NCBI GenBank assembly: GCA_944329545.1
Contig: CALVIK010000033.1
Coordinates: forward strand, 1-14,544
Length of the DNA stretch: 14,544 nucleotides
Direction: 5' to 3'
Source: an uncultured Bacilli bacterium
GTDB taxonomy: Bacteria; Bacillota_I; Bacilli_A; RF39; UBA660
Below are positions 7,024-13,631 of the stretch, piece by piece; within the stretch, counting starts at the first letter, position 1; the number at the start of each line of letters is the position of its first letter. The notes under the pieces are model-generated. The model searched no databases. It was not told the DNA's origin and saw nothing but the letters and a program-made list of their open reading frames with translations. A program made the translations under genes and the position numbers.

Positions 7024-8809
7024 CTCTTTTAATTTCTGCATCTAATCTTGATTTATCAATAAAATCAGCAAAGCCATCAGCTAAATAATGTTTGCTTATT
7101 GAAAGTTTTTTCTCATCTAACATAACAATAACTGGTGTTTTAAATTTAGCATTTTTTTGTAATTCTTTTAATATGTTAATGGCATTCTTTTCTTTCATTT
7201 CATCATCTAAAATAATTAAATTAAATTTTTGCTTAATCGTTACCCGGCGTACACACTCATCACTGTAAACGGTATAAAGCCCATTAATATCTTCTTCATT
7301 AAAATAGCCTTCTATTTGATTTAATTCTGTTAAGTCATCATCAACAACAATAATGTTTTTGGCATTAACACTTTGATTATATTTTGACATTTTATCTTCT
7401 AAAACATTATGAGATTTAGTAGCAACAACTTGATCTAAAACAATAGTAATTTTAACATTAGAATCATTCGTTACTAGGAGAGTACCGCCTAATAATTTAA
7501 TTAGCTTTTTCATTAATTTTAAATCGATATCTAAATCATTGATATGTTTTATTTCTTCATCACTAACATTATCATCTAAACTTAAAATATCATTAACTTC
7601 TGTTAAATCAATATCTGAATTAGAGTTTTCAACCGAAATAATAAGACGACAAACATCATATTTAATAATTGTACTAATATCTAAATTAATATAGCCTTTT
7701 TCCATATTAGAAGCAAAATTAGAAAGTAAAGCATATATTATTTGTTTTAACCTAATAGAATCACCATATAGTTTTTCTGGAATATTTTGGGCAATATTAA
7801 CATTAAAATTAATGTTTGAAGAAAGATTTTCCGAAAATTGTAATCTTACTTGATCAATTAATTGATTAAAATTATATTCCTCATTACTAATTTTAATATT
7901 TTTAACATCAATTGCGGAAACATCAATAATATTATTTAATTTGTTTTCCGCCTCTTTTGTAACTTCGTAAATTTTATGCATACTTTCTTGCAAGGCTTTA
8001 ACATTTCTTTCTTCTAAAGATTTTTCACTAATAGTTAATATTTTTTTTAAATATTGTCTAGAGTCACTAGTAATTTTGAACATAAAATTTGAAGAAGCCA
8101 TATTTGTTTTTTCTAATAATTCTTTATTACGATTAAGTTCTTCAACCATAAGTAAATCAGGATTTTCAATACTAAAATACATAATAAAAGTTATAAGCGC
8201 CTCTGAGCAAGTTAAAAGCATTATTTGTGGATTAATTCCTTGAACAACAACGACAACAGTCCCTAAAATTAATAAAGCTAAAACTGGTAGATATTGTTTA
8301 TTTTTTAAATTGCGGACATTCTTGATTAAAAGTGCGATCATAATAACAAAACATAAAGCAAAATATAAATAGCAAATATTAACAGAAAAGCCTTCTGGGA
8401 AAACAGTATTATTGTTAACAACATGGCTAACAGGTAAAAGCGCGATTAAGGCGACAGTTACAATATACAAAATACTGATTACTTTTACAAAAGCATAGTT
8501 TATTTTTGCATGATCCTTTAGGCCAATAACATAAACATAAAACAAGAAAGCTGTCGTCCAAGTAGCATAGTAAAGCATCATAGTTTTTGTAACCGCATAG
8601 TATAAAAACGAATCCAAAGAAACTTCACACACCGTTAAAATATAACTAACAATTTCACAACCTAAACCAATAAAAGTAAAGACTAATAAAAATGAAAATA
8701 TTTTATTTTCAATATAATTTACTCTATTTTTAGAAAAATACGAAAACAATAAAATAATTGTTACCAACAAGCAAGCAATGGCAAATGGTATTGAAAATGG
8801 TATTGACAT
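7001..8809 (-). CDS. Seven-transmembrane hybrid sensor protein with a degenerate histidine kinase and a receiver domain
   Basis: 602 residues. The first 215 or so hold about seven hydrophobic segments ending in SIENPDLLMVEEL, a junction typical of 7TM-type histidine kinases. Next come a helical dimerisation-like region (about 225-300), an ATPase-like region (about 315-460) and a receiver (about 484-602). The H-box reads FMFKITSDSRQYL where active kinases read F..NMSHEIRTPL, so Ser (about 248) replaces the phosphoacceptor His. An N-box remnant, GDSIRLKQIIYALLSN, survives. The D.G.G box has become ENSNSDI and the GLGL box DIDLKL, so ATP binding is probably lost. The receiver keeps its acidic pocket (VVDDD), phospho-Asp (LIILD, about 535) and Lys (DFIDK), but the usual Thr/Ser is Leu (PVIVML). 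The ATG at 8809 is preferred (AGGAGG ten bases before); a GTG at 8815 is only four bases from that site, so the start is uncertain by two residues. It is apparently single-gene. It is probably a signalling scaffold or pseudokinase; its input and partner are unknown. Confidence 0.8.
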   Translation of the reverse strand: MSIPFSIPFAIACLLVTIILLFSYFSKNRVNYIENKIFSFLLVFTFIGLGCEIVSYILTVCEVSLDSFLYYAVTKTMMLYYATWTTAFLFYVYVIGLKDHAKINYAFVKVISILYIVTVALIALLPVSHVVNNNTVFPEGFSVNICYLYFALCFVIMIALLIKNVRNLKNKQYLPVLALLILGTVVVVVQGINPQIMLLTCSEALITFIMYFSIENPDLLMVEELNRNKELLEKTNMASSNFMFKITSDSRQYLKKILTISEKSLEERNVKALQESMHKIYEVTKEAENKLNNIIDVSAIDVKNIKISNEEYNFNQLIDQVRLQFSENLSSNINFNVNIAQNIPEKLYGDSIRLKQIIYALLSNFASNMEKGYINLDISTIIKYDVCRLIISVENSNSDIDLTEVNDILSLDDNVSDEEIKHINDLDIDLKLMKKLIKLLGGTLLVTNDSNVKITIVLDQVVATKSHNVLEDKMSKYNQSVNAKNIIVVDDDLTELNQIEGYFNEEDINGLYTVYSDECVRRVTIKQKFNLIILDDEMKEKNAINILKELQKNAKFKTPVIVMLDEKKLSISKHYLADGFADFIDKSRLDAEIKRVVNKYLK

Positions 8810-8836
8810 TATCACAACGCCTCCTATCTTAAAATA

Positions 8837-8845
8837 ATTATATCA
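8837..8845 (-). promoter_or_regulatory. Extended -10 promoter of the degenerate kinase gene
   Basis: Minus-strand TGATATAAT (TATAAT at 8837-8842), with only an AT-rich, poor -35 (TTTTAT) 17 bases upstream. The strong AGGAGG site (8820-8825) follows. Together with the terminator at 8880-8901 this makes the gene its own transcription unit. Confidence 0.55.
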
Positions 8846-8878
8846 CACTCAAGATAAAAATAAAATAAAATTGATAAT

Positions 8879-8901
8879 AAAAAAGACATTATTGCCTTTT
8901 T
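8879..8901 (-). terminator. Terminator of the acyl-ligase gene
   Basis: On the minus strand AAAAAGGCA pairs with TGTCTTTTT (one G-U pair) around a four-base loop, ending in six T. The plus-strand arms are 8880-8888 and 8893-8901, and the TAA stop (8889-8891) lies in the loop. Confidence 0.75.
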
Positions 8902-10739
8902 AATTTTTTCACCATTCCTTGTTCTCTTGCCTCTTCACTTTCTAAAATTTTGCTATCATTTGGCGCTAAAAGTTCATAATCTAACTGTTCTAAAGCCCGG
9001 TAATTAACCTTACCAATAGGTGTAAATGGCATTTCTTCTATTTCAATATATTCATAAGGCAAAGCATAATCAAACAATTTTTCAGCACATAAAGTTTGTA
9101 ATTGCTCTTTTAATCTATTATTTAAAGTAAAACCTTCTTTTAACTTGACATTAGCAATTGGCACATGCCTTTCTTCTTTATGTACAAGGCCTACTACACT
9201 ACAAGCTTCAACCGCAGGATGGGTAATTAAGACATTTTCAACTTTATCAGGGAATATTTTCATGCCGCTGCGATTAATAATTCTTTTAATTCGGCCGTCG
9301 ATATAAACAATACCGCGCTCAGTTATATGTCCAAGGTCACCAGTATGTACCCAAATTTTACCATCTTTGTGTTTCTTTAACACCTTACCCGTTTCACTAG
9401 CTTTATCACCATAATAACCTATCATTCTTGAAGGTGTGTCAAAACATATTTCACCAATTTCGCCATAAGGAAGTTCTTCGTTTGTTTCTGGGTCAAAAAT
9501 TGATACAATATTAAGTGGCCATGGAATACCAACGCTACCCATTTCATTACATTCGTTTGAACGAGCATAGCAAACTCCAGCAACAGTTTCACTCATGCCA
9601 TAGCCTTGACTTATCATATAATGACAGCCTCTTTCTCTAATAAAATCACTAATTTGTTTTTGTAAAGACGCTGACATTGAATCGCCACCAGAACCAGCTG
9701 TTATTAGTTTTGAATAATCAGCTTTAGCAGCTCTAGCATCAACTAATAATTGTTCCCAATGCACAGGACTTCCACACACATGATGTGGCGAATACTTAGT
9801 TAATAATTTTGGGAAATCTTCAGTTGTTAAAGCAGGAACTAAAATAAGTCTCATACCAAAACATAACCCTAAATGTAAAGCGTTCCCAATACCATAACTA
9901 ATAAATGGTGGTAATATATCCAAGAAATCTTGACCTCTTTGATAATTAACTTCACCTTCCTCATTATTTTTTAAAACGCCATGAATACTATCGTTAGAAA
10001 GGACAACACCTTTCGGTTCACCGGTAGTACCACCAGTTCTAACAATAACTGCCGGATAATCTTTTTCATATTTTTTAGGAATAACTAAAGCATCTTTACC
10101 ATTTTTAATAAATCTATCATAATCCATTAAATTTTGATTACAAGCAAGTTTACCACTTTTTGTTTTTAATTTATATAAAACTGACATAATAAGTGGCATT
10201 GAATTAGCCGGAGAAATTGTTACAATCTTTTTAGCAGTTGTTTCTGGTAAAATATCCTTAACATTTTCGTAGCACATATCTAAAGCTAAAAACACTTTGG
10301 AATTAGTTTCATTAATATATTTTTTCATATCTTCAGGATTAGTTCTTGGATCAACACTATTAACGACAACGCCTAATTTATTAGCGGCGTATAAAATATA
10401 AACCGCTTCTGGACAATTTGGTAAACTCATTGTTATATAATCACCTGGTTTAACCCCACATTTGATTAAAGCTTCCGCACATTTATCAATTTTTTCAAAC
10501 ATTTGATTATAAGTTATTTTTTTACCAAAATAATCTAAAGCCGTTGAATGCAAATTACCTCTATTACACTCATGTAAATATTCATATAAAGTATGCTCAA
10601 TAGGACTATTATCTTTTTCTTTTTCTTTATAAAATTGCATCCAAGGTTTATCAATTGATGGATAACCAGTGAGTTTTGTGCTTTTTTCCTTATCTAAGCT
10701 ACTATTTATAGTTGTTTTTAATACCTTTAAATTTTCCAT
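8889..10739 (-). CDS. AMP-dependent acyl-CoA synthetase/ligase (class I adenylate-forming enzyme)
   Basis: Predicted to activate a carboxylic acid, probably a fatty acid, with ATP to an acyl-adenylate and then a thioester. It has 616 residues and every core motif is intact: the phosphate loop RTGGTTGEPKG (234-244), QGYGMSE (378-384), HTGDLG (465-470), the hinge IDGRIKRIINRSG (480-492) and GKVNY with the catalytic Lys at 577. There is no signal peptide or carrier domain. The first 45 residues and the charged last 30 lie outside the core fold. The start is the ATG at 10739, with GGGAGG six bases upstream and no competing start. It stands alone between two terminators, so context gives no pathway. 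The fatty-acid substrate is inference; aryl or amino acids are not excluded. Confidence 0.87.
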   Translation of the reverse strand: MENLKVLKTTINSSLDKEKSTKLTGYPSIDKPWMQFYKEKEKDNSPIEHTLYEYLHECNRGNLHSTALDYFGKKITYNQMFEKIDKCAEALIKCGVKPGDYITMSLPNCPEAVYILYAANKLGVVVNSVDPRTNPEDMKKYINETNSKVFLALDMCYENVKDILPETTAKKIVTISPANSMPLIMSVLYKLKTKSGKLACNQNLMDYDRFIKNGKDALVIPKKYEKDYPAVIVRTGGTTGEPKGVVLSNDSIHGVLKNNEEGEVNYQRGQDFLDILPPFISYGIGNALHLGLCFGMRLILVPALTTEDFPKLLTKYSPHHVCGSPVHWEQLLVDARAAKADYSKLITAGSGGDSMSASLQKQISDFIRERGCHYMISQGYGMSETVAGVCYARSNECNEMGSVGIPWPLNIVSIFDPETNEELPYGEIGEICFDTPSRMIGYYGDKASETGKVLKKHKDGKIWVHTGDLGHITERGIVYIDGRIKRIINRSGMKIFPDKVENVLITHPAVEACSVVGLVHKEERHVPIANVKLKEGFTLNNRLKEQLQTLCAEKLFDYALPYEYIEIEEMPFTPIGKVNYRALEQLDYELLAPNDSKILESEEAREQGMVKKLKRQ

Positions 10740-10755
10740 TTATACCTCCCTGTAT

Positions 10756-10775
10756 GGTAGATTTTTTGCACTACC
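10756..10775 (-). promoter_or_regulatory. Hairpin at the predicted 5' end of the acyl-ligase mRNA
   Basis: GGTAG and CTACC arms (10756-10760 and 10771-10775) enclose a ten-base A-rich loop. From the -10 at 10783-10788, transcription should begin at about 10776, so the stem would start at the first or second base of the RNA. It could be an RNA-stability element or a DNA operator. Confidence 0.4.
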
Positions 10776-10782
10776 TACTTGC

Positions 10783-10791
10783 ATTATAACA
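10783..10791 (-). promoter_or_regulatory. Extended -10 promoter of the acyl-ligase gene
   Basis: Minus-strand TGTTATAAT (TATAAT at 10783-10788). No recognisable -35 lies at the normal distance, where the terminator-proximal AT tract sits, so the TG extension probably carries recognition. Confidence 0.55.
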
Positions 10792-10810
10792 CTTTTTTTT
10801 AAAAAATCAT

Positions 10811-10840
10811 AAAAAAAGTGCTTTTTTTGGCACTTTTTTT
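10811..10840. terminator. Strong symmetrical terminator after RNase HIII
   Basis: AAAAAAAGTGC (10811-10821) pairs perfectly with GCACTTTTTTT (10830-10840) around an eight-base loop. It overlaps the rnhC stop (10839-10841). Its A/T flanks would allow termination in either direction, but only the minus-strand gene feeds into it. Confidence 0.85.
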
Positions 10841-11798
10841 ACATTTTTAAGGCTTTTTTAATTTTTTCGGTATTTTTAAAGTTTAATTTTACTAGTTCAT
10901 TTAAAGCTTCAAACCCACTTTGTTTCACGATTTTAATTGCTGCTTCATCAACTAATTCTCCAGCACCTTTTGGTAAATCAAAACCAACACTTTTACTCAT
11001 TTTATTAAATTCTTTAATAAAAACATAACGGCTAATTAAACTAGCACAAGCAACAGAGAGACATTTATCTTCCGCTTTTGTTAAAAAAGTTATATTTTTT
11101 TGAACATTGGCCGTTTTTGCTAAATATTTAAAATAAGCACTGGGATAGGTAAACTGATCAACAACAATATAATCAGCTTTATTTTCGTATTTTTCATTTA
11201 AATCAAGTAAAACTTTATTGTGTAAAATAGCTTTCATCGCATTCATATTAACTTCATCACTATATTTCCCATTATAATCACGATTATTTAAAATACGCGT
11301 TGAATAAGGTATTTTTTTAATAATTTCTGGCACTACTCTTAATATTTCAGCATCAGTCATTTTTTTAGAATCTTTAACTCCTAAGTTTTCTAAAAAAGAA
11401 ATATTTTCTTTAGCAACATAAGTACTACTAACAACAATTGGTCCGAAATAATCTCCAGTACCTACTTCATCAGAGCCAATTGTATTAGCGTAATAAACAA
11501 AATTATTACTTGGTTTTTCTTTTTTCTTTTCACCAGCTTTTTTAATTTCTATTTGCTTACCTGGATTTAATCTTTTTTCCGTTTCTTTCCAAATATTAGC
11601 GTCAATATCCGCACTTATACCTTGAAAAACTGCTTTACCAGATTCATATAAAGTAACAACAGTATCAGCTTCATCAGCTTGAAAAACAGCATAAGGTGGC
11701 GTTTTCGGTCTTTTTTTATCTTCAAAATATTTTTGCATTTTTTCTTTCGTATTTTCACTTACTTTAAGCGTTATTGTTTGAACTTTTGGTTTTGCCAT
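10839..11798 (-). CDS. rnhC: Ribonuclease HIII
   Basis: Cytosolic endonuclease, 319 residues, that cuts the RNA strand of RNA-DNA hybrids (R-loops, replication leftovers). The N-terminal region (about 1-85, ending in an ISADIDANIW stretch) matches the TBP-like substrate-binding domain that separates HIII from HII, followed by a Lys-rich linker (86-96). The catalytic domain opens with GSDEVGTGDYFGP, including D110 and E111; further acidic residues are D214 (VVDQF) and D244 (KAEDKCLSVACASLISRY). This spacing is close to the D-E-D-D set of characterised RNase HIII. The HIII-typical DE in GSDEVGTGD, not the DEAG of HII, supports the call. The start is the ATG at 11798 after AGGTGAT (11803-11809); the GTG at 11807 is inside that site. 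It is divergent from the cvpA-like gene, as rnhC and cvpA are neighbours in other Bacillota. Confidence 0.95.
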   Translation of the reverse strand: MAKPKVQTITLKVSENTKEKMQKYFEDKKRPKTPPYAVFQADEADTVVTLYESGKAVFQGISADIDANIWKETEKRLNPGKQIEIKKAGEKKKEKPSNNFVYYANTIGSDEVGTGDYFGPIVVSSTYVAKENISFLENLGVKDSKKMTDAEILRVVPEIIKKIPYSTRILNNRDYNGKYSDEVNMNAMKAILHNKVLLDLNEKYENKADYIVVDQFTYPSAYFKYLAKTANVQKNITFLTKAEDKCLSVACASLISRYVFIKEFNKMSKSVGFDLPKGAGELVDEAAIKIVKQSGFEALNELVKLNFKNTEKIKKALKM

Positions 11799-11816
11799 TT
11801 CAATCACCTATTATTT

Positions 11817-11825
11817 ATTTTACCA
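11817..11825 (-). promoter_or_regulatory. Possible promoter of rnhC
   Basis: Minus-strand TGGTAAAAT (TAAAAT at 11817-11822) is an extended -10-like site just upstream of the rnhC ribosome site, without a clear -35. It is the weakest promoter call in the window. Confidence 0.3.
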
Positions 11826-11850
11826 TAAAATAAAAAATACTTCCACTACC

Positions 11851-11879
11851 TTTATTTTTTAAAAAAATTATAATATAAT
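11851..11879 (+). promoter_or_regulatory. Promoter region of the cvpA-trxA run
   Basis: Two overlapping TATAAT sequences lie at 11869-11874 and 11874-11879. The second has TTTATT 17 bases upstream (11851-11856). Either would start RNA within a few bases of the GGAGG site (11886-11890), so the leader is very short. ATG-AAA-TGA at 11892-11900 is a two-codon frame overlapping the real start at 11897. Confidence 0.5.
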
Positions 11880-11896
11880 GTTATTGGAGGTATGAA

Positions 11897-12625
11897 ATGA
11901 ATATTGTCGATGTTTTAATTATTATATTTTTAGTTTTAGGGGCTTTTACTGGTTTTAAGCAAGGATTTACTAAAAGCTTAGTTAATTGTATAGGTTATAT
12001 TGTTATAATTATTTTAGCTTTTATTTTAAAAAATCCCCTTAGTGAATTTTTAATGAGTTTCTTGCCATTTTTTGATTTTTTTGGACTTATTAAGGGTCTT
12101 ACAGTATTCAATATTGCTTTATATGAAATAATAGCGTTTGTTTTAGTATTTAGCATTTTACTAATTCTTTTAAAAATACTTTTACTGGCAACTACAATAT
12201 TTGAAAAAATACTTTCATTTACTATTATTTTAGGAATTCCATCTAAAATATTAGGAATGATTATTGGTATCATTAAAAACTTTGTTATTACTTTTGGTAT
12301 TTTATATATTATTAATTTGACTGGTGTAGCTAGTGAAGATATGCATAAGTCAGTTTTCAATGAACCAATTTTAAATAGTACCCCAATACTTTCAAATATT
12401 GCCGGCGAAAGTATAAAAGTTGCTAAAGAATTTGCGGATATAAAAGATAAATACGAAAGCACTAATAGTAACAATCAATTTAATTTGGAAACGCTAGATT
12501 TGTTCTTAAAATATAATATTGTTACTCCACAGGCAGCTCAAAAATTAATTGATAATGGTAAATTAAAAATTAAAGGGGCCGATAAAATTATTAATAAATA
12601 CGAAAGGAATGAAAAAAATGATTGA
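11897..12625 (+). CDS. CvpA-family membrane protein
   Basis: 242 residues. The N terminus, MNIVDVLIIIFLVLGAFTGF followed by KQGF, is the hallmark of the CvpA (colicin V production) family, and four hydrophobic segments follow (about 5-22, 29-46, 73-98, 115-142). The last 95 residues are soluble and more polar, with no recognisable domain. Family members are conserved envelope proteins whose molecular role is unsettled, so no function is claimed. The start is the ATG at 11897, six bases after GGAGG. The end overlaps the thioredoxin start by eight bases (ATGATTGA), so the two are co-translated. The position beside rnhC is a common one for this family in Bacillota. Confidence 0.8.
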   Translation: MNIVDVLIIIFLVLGAFTGFKQGFTKSLVNCIGYIVIIILAFILKNPLSEFLMSFLPFFDFFGLIKGLTVFNIALYEIIAFVLVFSILLILLKILLLATTIFEKILSFTIILGIPSKILGMIIGIIKNFVITFGILYIINLTGVASEDMHKSVFNEPILNSTPILSNIAGESIKVAKEFADIKDKYESTNSNNQFNLETLDLFLKYNIVTPQAAQKLIDNGKLKIKGADKIINKYERNEKND

Positions 12626-12908
12626 AGGAAATGAAAATAACTTTGAAAATTTAATTAAAGATGGTGATGTTTTAGTCGACTTTTTTGCGACTTGGTGCGG
12701 GCCATGTAAAATGCTTGCCCCAGAACTTGAAGAAATTCAAGACAAGATAAAAATTATCAAAATAGATGTTGATAAAAATCCTAATTTATGTAAAAAATAT
12801 GGGATAATGAGTGTACCAACTTTAATTTATTTTAAAACTAAAGATAATTATATAGTAAGTAATGGCTATATGCCAAAAGAAAATATTTTAAGTTGGCTCG
12901 GTAAATAA
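12618..12908 (+). CDS. trxA: Thioredoxin
   Basis: Small cytosolic dithiol-disulfide oxidoreductase, 96 residues, about ten short of a typical thioredoxin. It has the WCGPC active site (C27, C30), the buried Asp at 21 (VDFFATW) and the cis-proline loop SVPT with P67. An extra Cys58 (NLCKKYG) lies on the helix before the cis-Pro loop. Two ATGs are possible: the one at 12609 is only one base after the AAAGG site (12603-12607), while the one at 12618 is ten bases away, so 12618 is preferred; the other would add MKK. It overlaps the upstream CvpA-like gene by eight bases. No terminator is seen between it and rubrerythrin, so some transcripts may continue. Redox context with rubrerythrin is plausible. 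Confidence 0.93.
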   Translation: MIEGNENNFENLIKDGDVLVDFFATWCGPCKMLAPELEEIQDKIKIIKIDVDKNPNLCKKYGIMSVPTLIYFKTKDNYIVSNGYMPKENILSWLGK

Positions 12909-12909
12909 C

Positions 12910-12938
12910 TTGACTAAGGTCTATTTTATCAGTATAAT
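12910..12938 (+). promoter_or_regulatory. Near-consensus sigma-A promoter of rubrerythrin
   Basis: TTGACT (12910-12915), exactly 17 bases, then TATAAT (12933-12938). It begins two bases after the trxA stop and is the best promoter in the window, suggesting high rubrerythrin expression. No convincing PerR or Fur box was found beside it. Confidence 0.85.
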
Positions 12939-12977
12939 TTAAATTGTTAAAAAAAATTTAGAAAAGAGGTATGAATT

Positions 12978-13532
12978 ATGGAATTAAAAGGTTCTAAAAC
13001 TGAAGCAAATTTATTAACAGCTTTTGCTGGTGAAAGCCAAGCTAGAAACAAATATACTTATTTTGCATCAACTGCAAAATCTGAAGGTTATCAGCAAATA
13101 GGCGCTATTTTTGAAGAAACTGCTAATAACGAAAAAGAACACGCAAAAATGTGGTTAAAACTATTATTCGAAGGTGAAATAAAAGATAGCTTAAATGTTA
13201 ATACAATGGAAGCTTTAAAATTAGCAGCTGAAGGTGAAAATTACGAATGGACAGATATGTACGCTAATTTCGCTAAAGAAGCAAAAGAAGAAGGTTTTGA
13301 TCACATTGCTTATCTTTTTGAGCAAGTTGCTAAAATTGAAAAAGAACATGAAACGAGATATTTAAAATTATTAGAATCTGTTAAAGAAGGCAATGTCTTT
13401 AAAAAAGAGGCTCCTAAAATGTGGATTTGCCGTAATTGTGGACATATTCATTATGGCGAGGAAGCTCCAGAAATTTGCCCAGTATGTGCTCATCCTAAAG
13501 CTTATTTTGAACTTAAATGTGAAAATTATTAG
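12978..13532 (+). CDS. rbr: Rubrerythrin
   Basis: Cytosolic non-haem iron protein of 184 residues that reduces hydrogen peroxide in anaerobes. The four-helix ferritin-like domain (about 1-135) carries the di-iron ligands: E19 (FAGESQARN), E52-KE-H55, E87 and E90 (AEGENYEW), and E121-KE-H124. The C-terminal rubredoxin domain (about 147-184) has the iron-binding cysteines C151-RN-C154 and C167-PV-C170; a further C181 near the end is not a ligand. The order, ferritin-like then rubredoxin, is that of classical rubrerythrin. It starts at the ATG at 12978 after AGAGG; an ATG at 12971 is out of frame. It has its own strong promoter and terminator, so it is a separate unit behind trxA. Its presence implies an anaerobic or microaerobic host. 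Confidence 0.96.
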   Translation: MELKGSKTEANLLTAFAGESQARNKYTYFASTAKSEGYQQIGAIFEETANNEKEHAKMWLKLLFEGEIKDSLNVNTMEALKLAAEGENYEWTDMYANFAKEAKEEGFDHIAYLFEQVAKIEKEHETRYLKLLESVKEGNVFKKEAPKMWICRNCGHIHYGEEAPEICPVCAHPKAYFELKCENY

Positions 13533-13552
13533 TCATTTGACTAATTTTTTTT
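13528..13552 (+). terminator. Terminator of rubrerythrin
   Basis: ATTAGTC (13528-13534) pairs with GACTAAT (13539-13545) around a four-base loop and runs into eight T (13545-13552). The TAG stop (13530-13532) is inside the stem. The gap to the next gene (13553-13631) holds AT-rich DNA with no clear sigma-A, sigma-F or sigma-G promoter. Confidence 0.85.
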
Positions 13553-13631
13553 GACAAAAAATTCTAATTTTATTTTTAAAAAAATTGTTAATAATATTAC
13601 TGTAGCCTAAAAAAATATAGGAGATGATTTA

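Noticed and set aside
11995..12474. A 159-codon open frame on the minus strand inside the cvpA-like gene
   Set aside because: It lies wholly antisense to a membrane protein whose AT-rich hydrophobic codons give long open frames on the other strand. It has no ribosome site, and the plus-strand frame carries the CvpA signature.
12609..12617. Upstream ATG of thioredoxin at 12609
   Set aside because: It is one base from its only ribosome site (12603-12607), too close for initiation; the ATG at 12618 is properly spaced.
12930..12950. Possible PerR box near the rubrerythrin promoter (TATAATTTAAATTGTTA)
   Set aside because: Only one half resembles TTATAAT-N-ATTATAA. The perfect palindrome present is AATTTAAATT, common by chance in such AT-rich DNA.
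13551..13576. TTGACA (13551-13556) as a -35 for spoIVB
   Set aside because: It overlaps the rubrerythrin terminator T run, and no -10 lies 16-18 bases downstream. A sporulation sigma factor would be expected instead, but no clear site for one was seen either.
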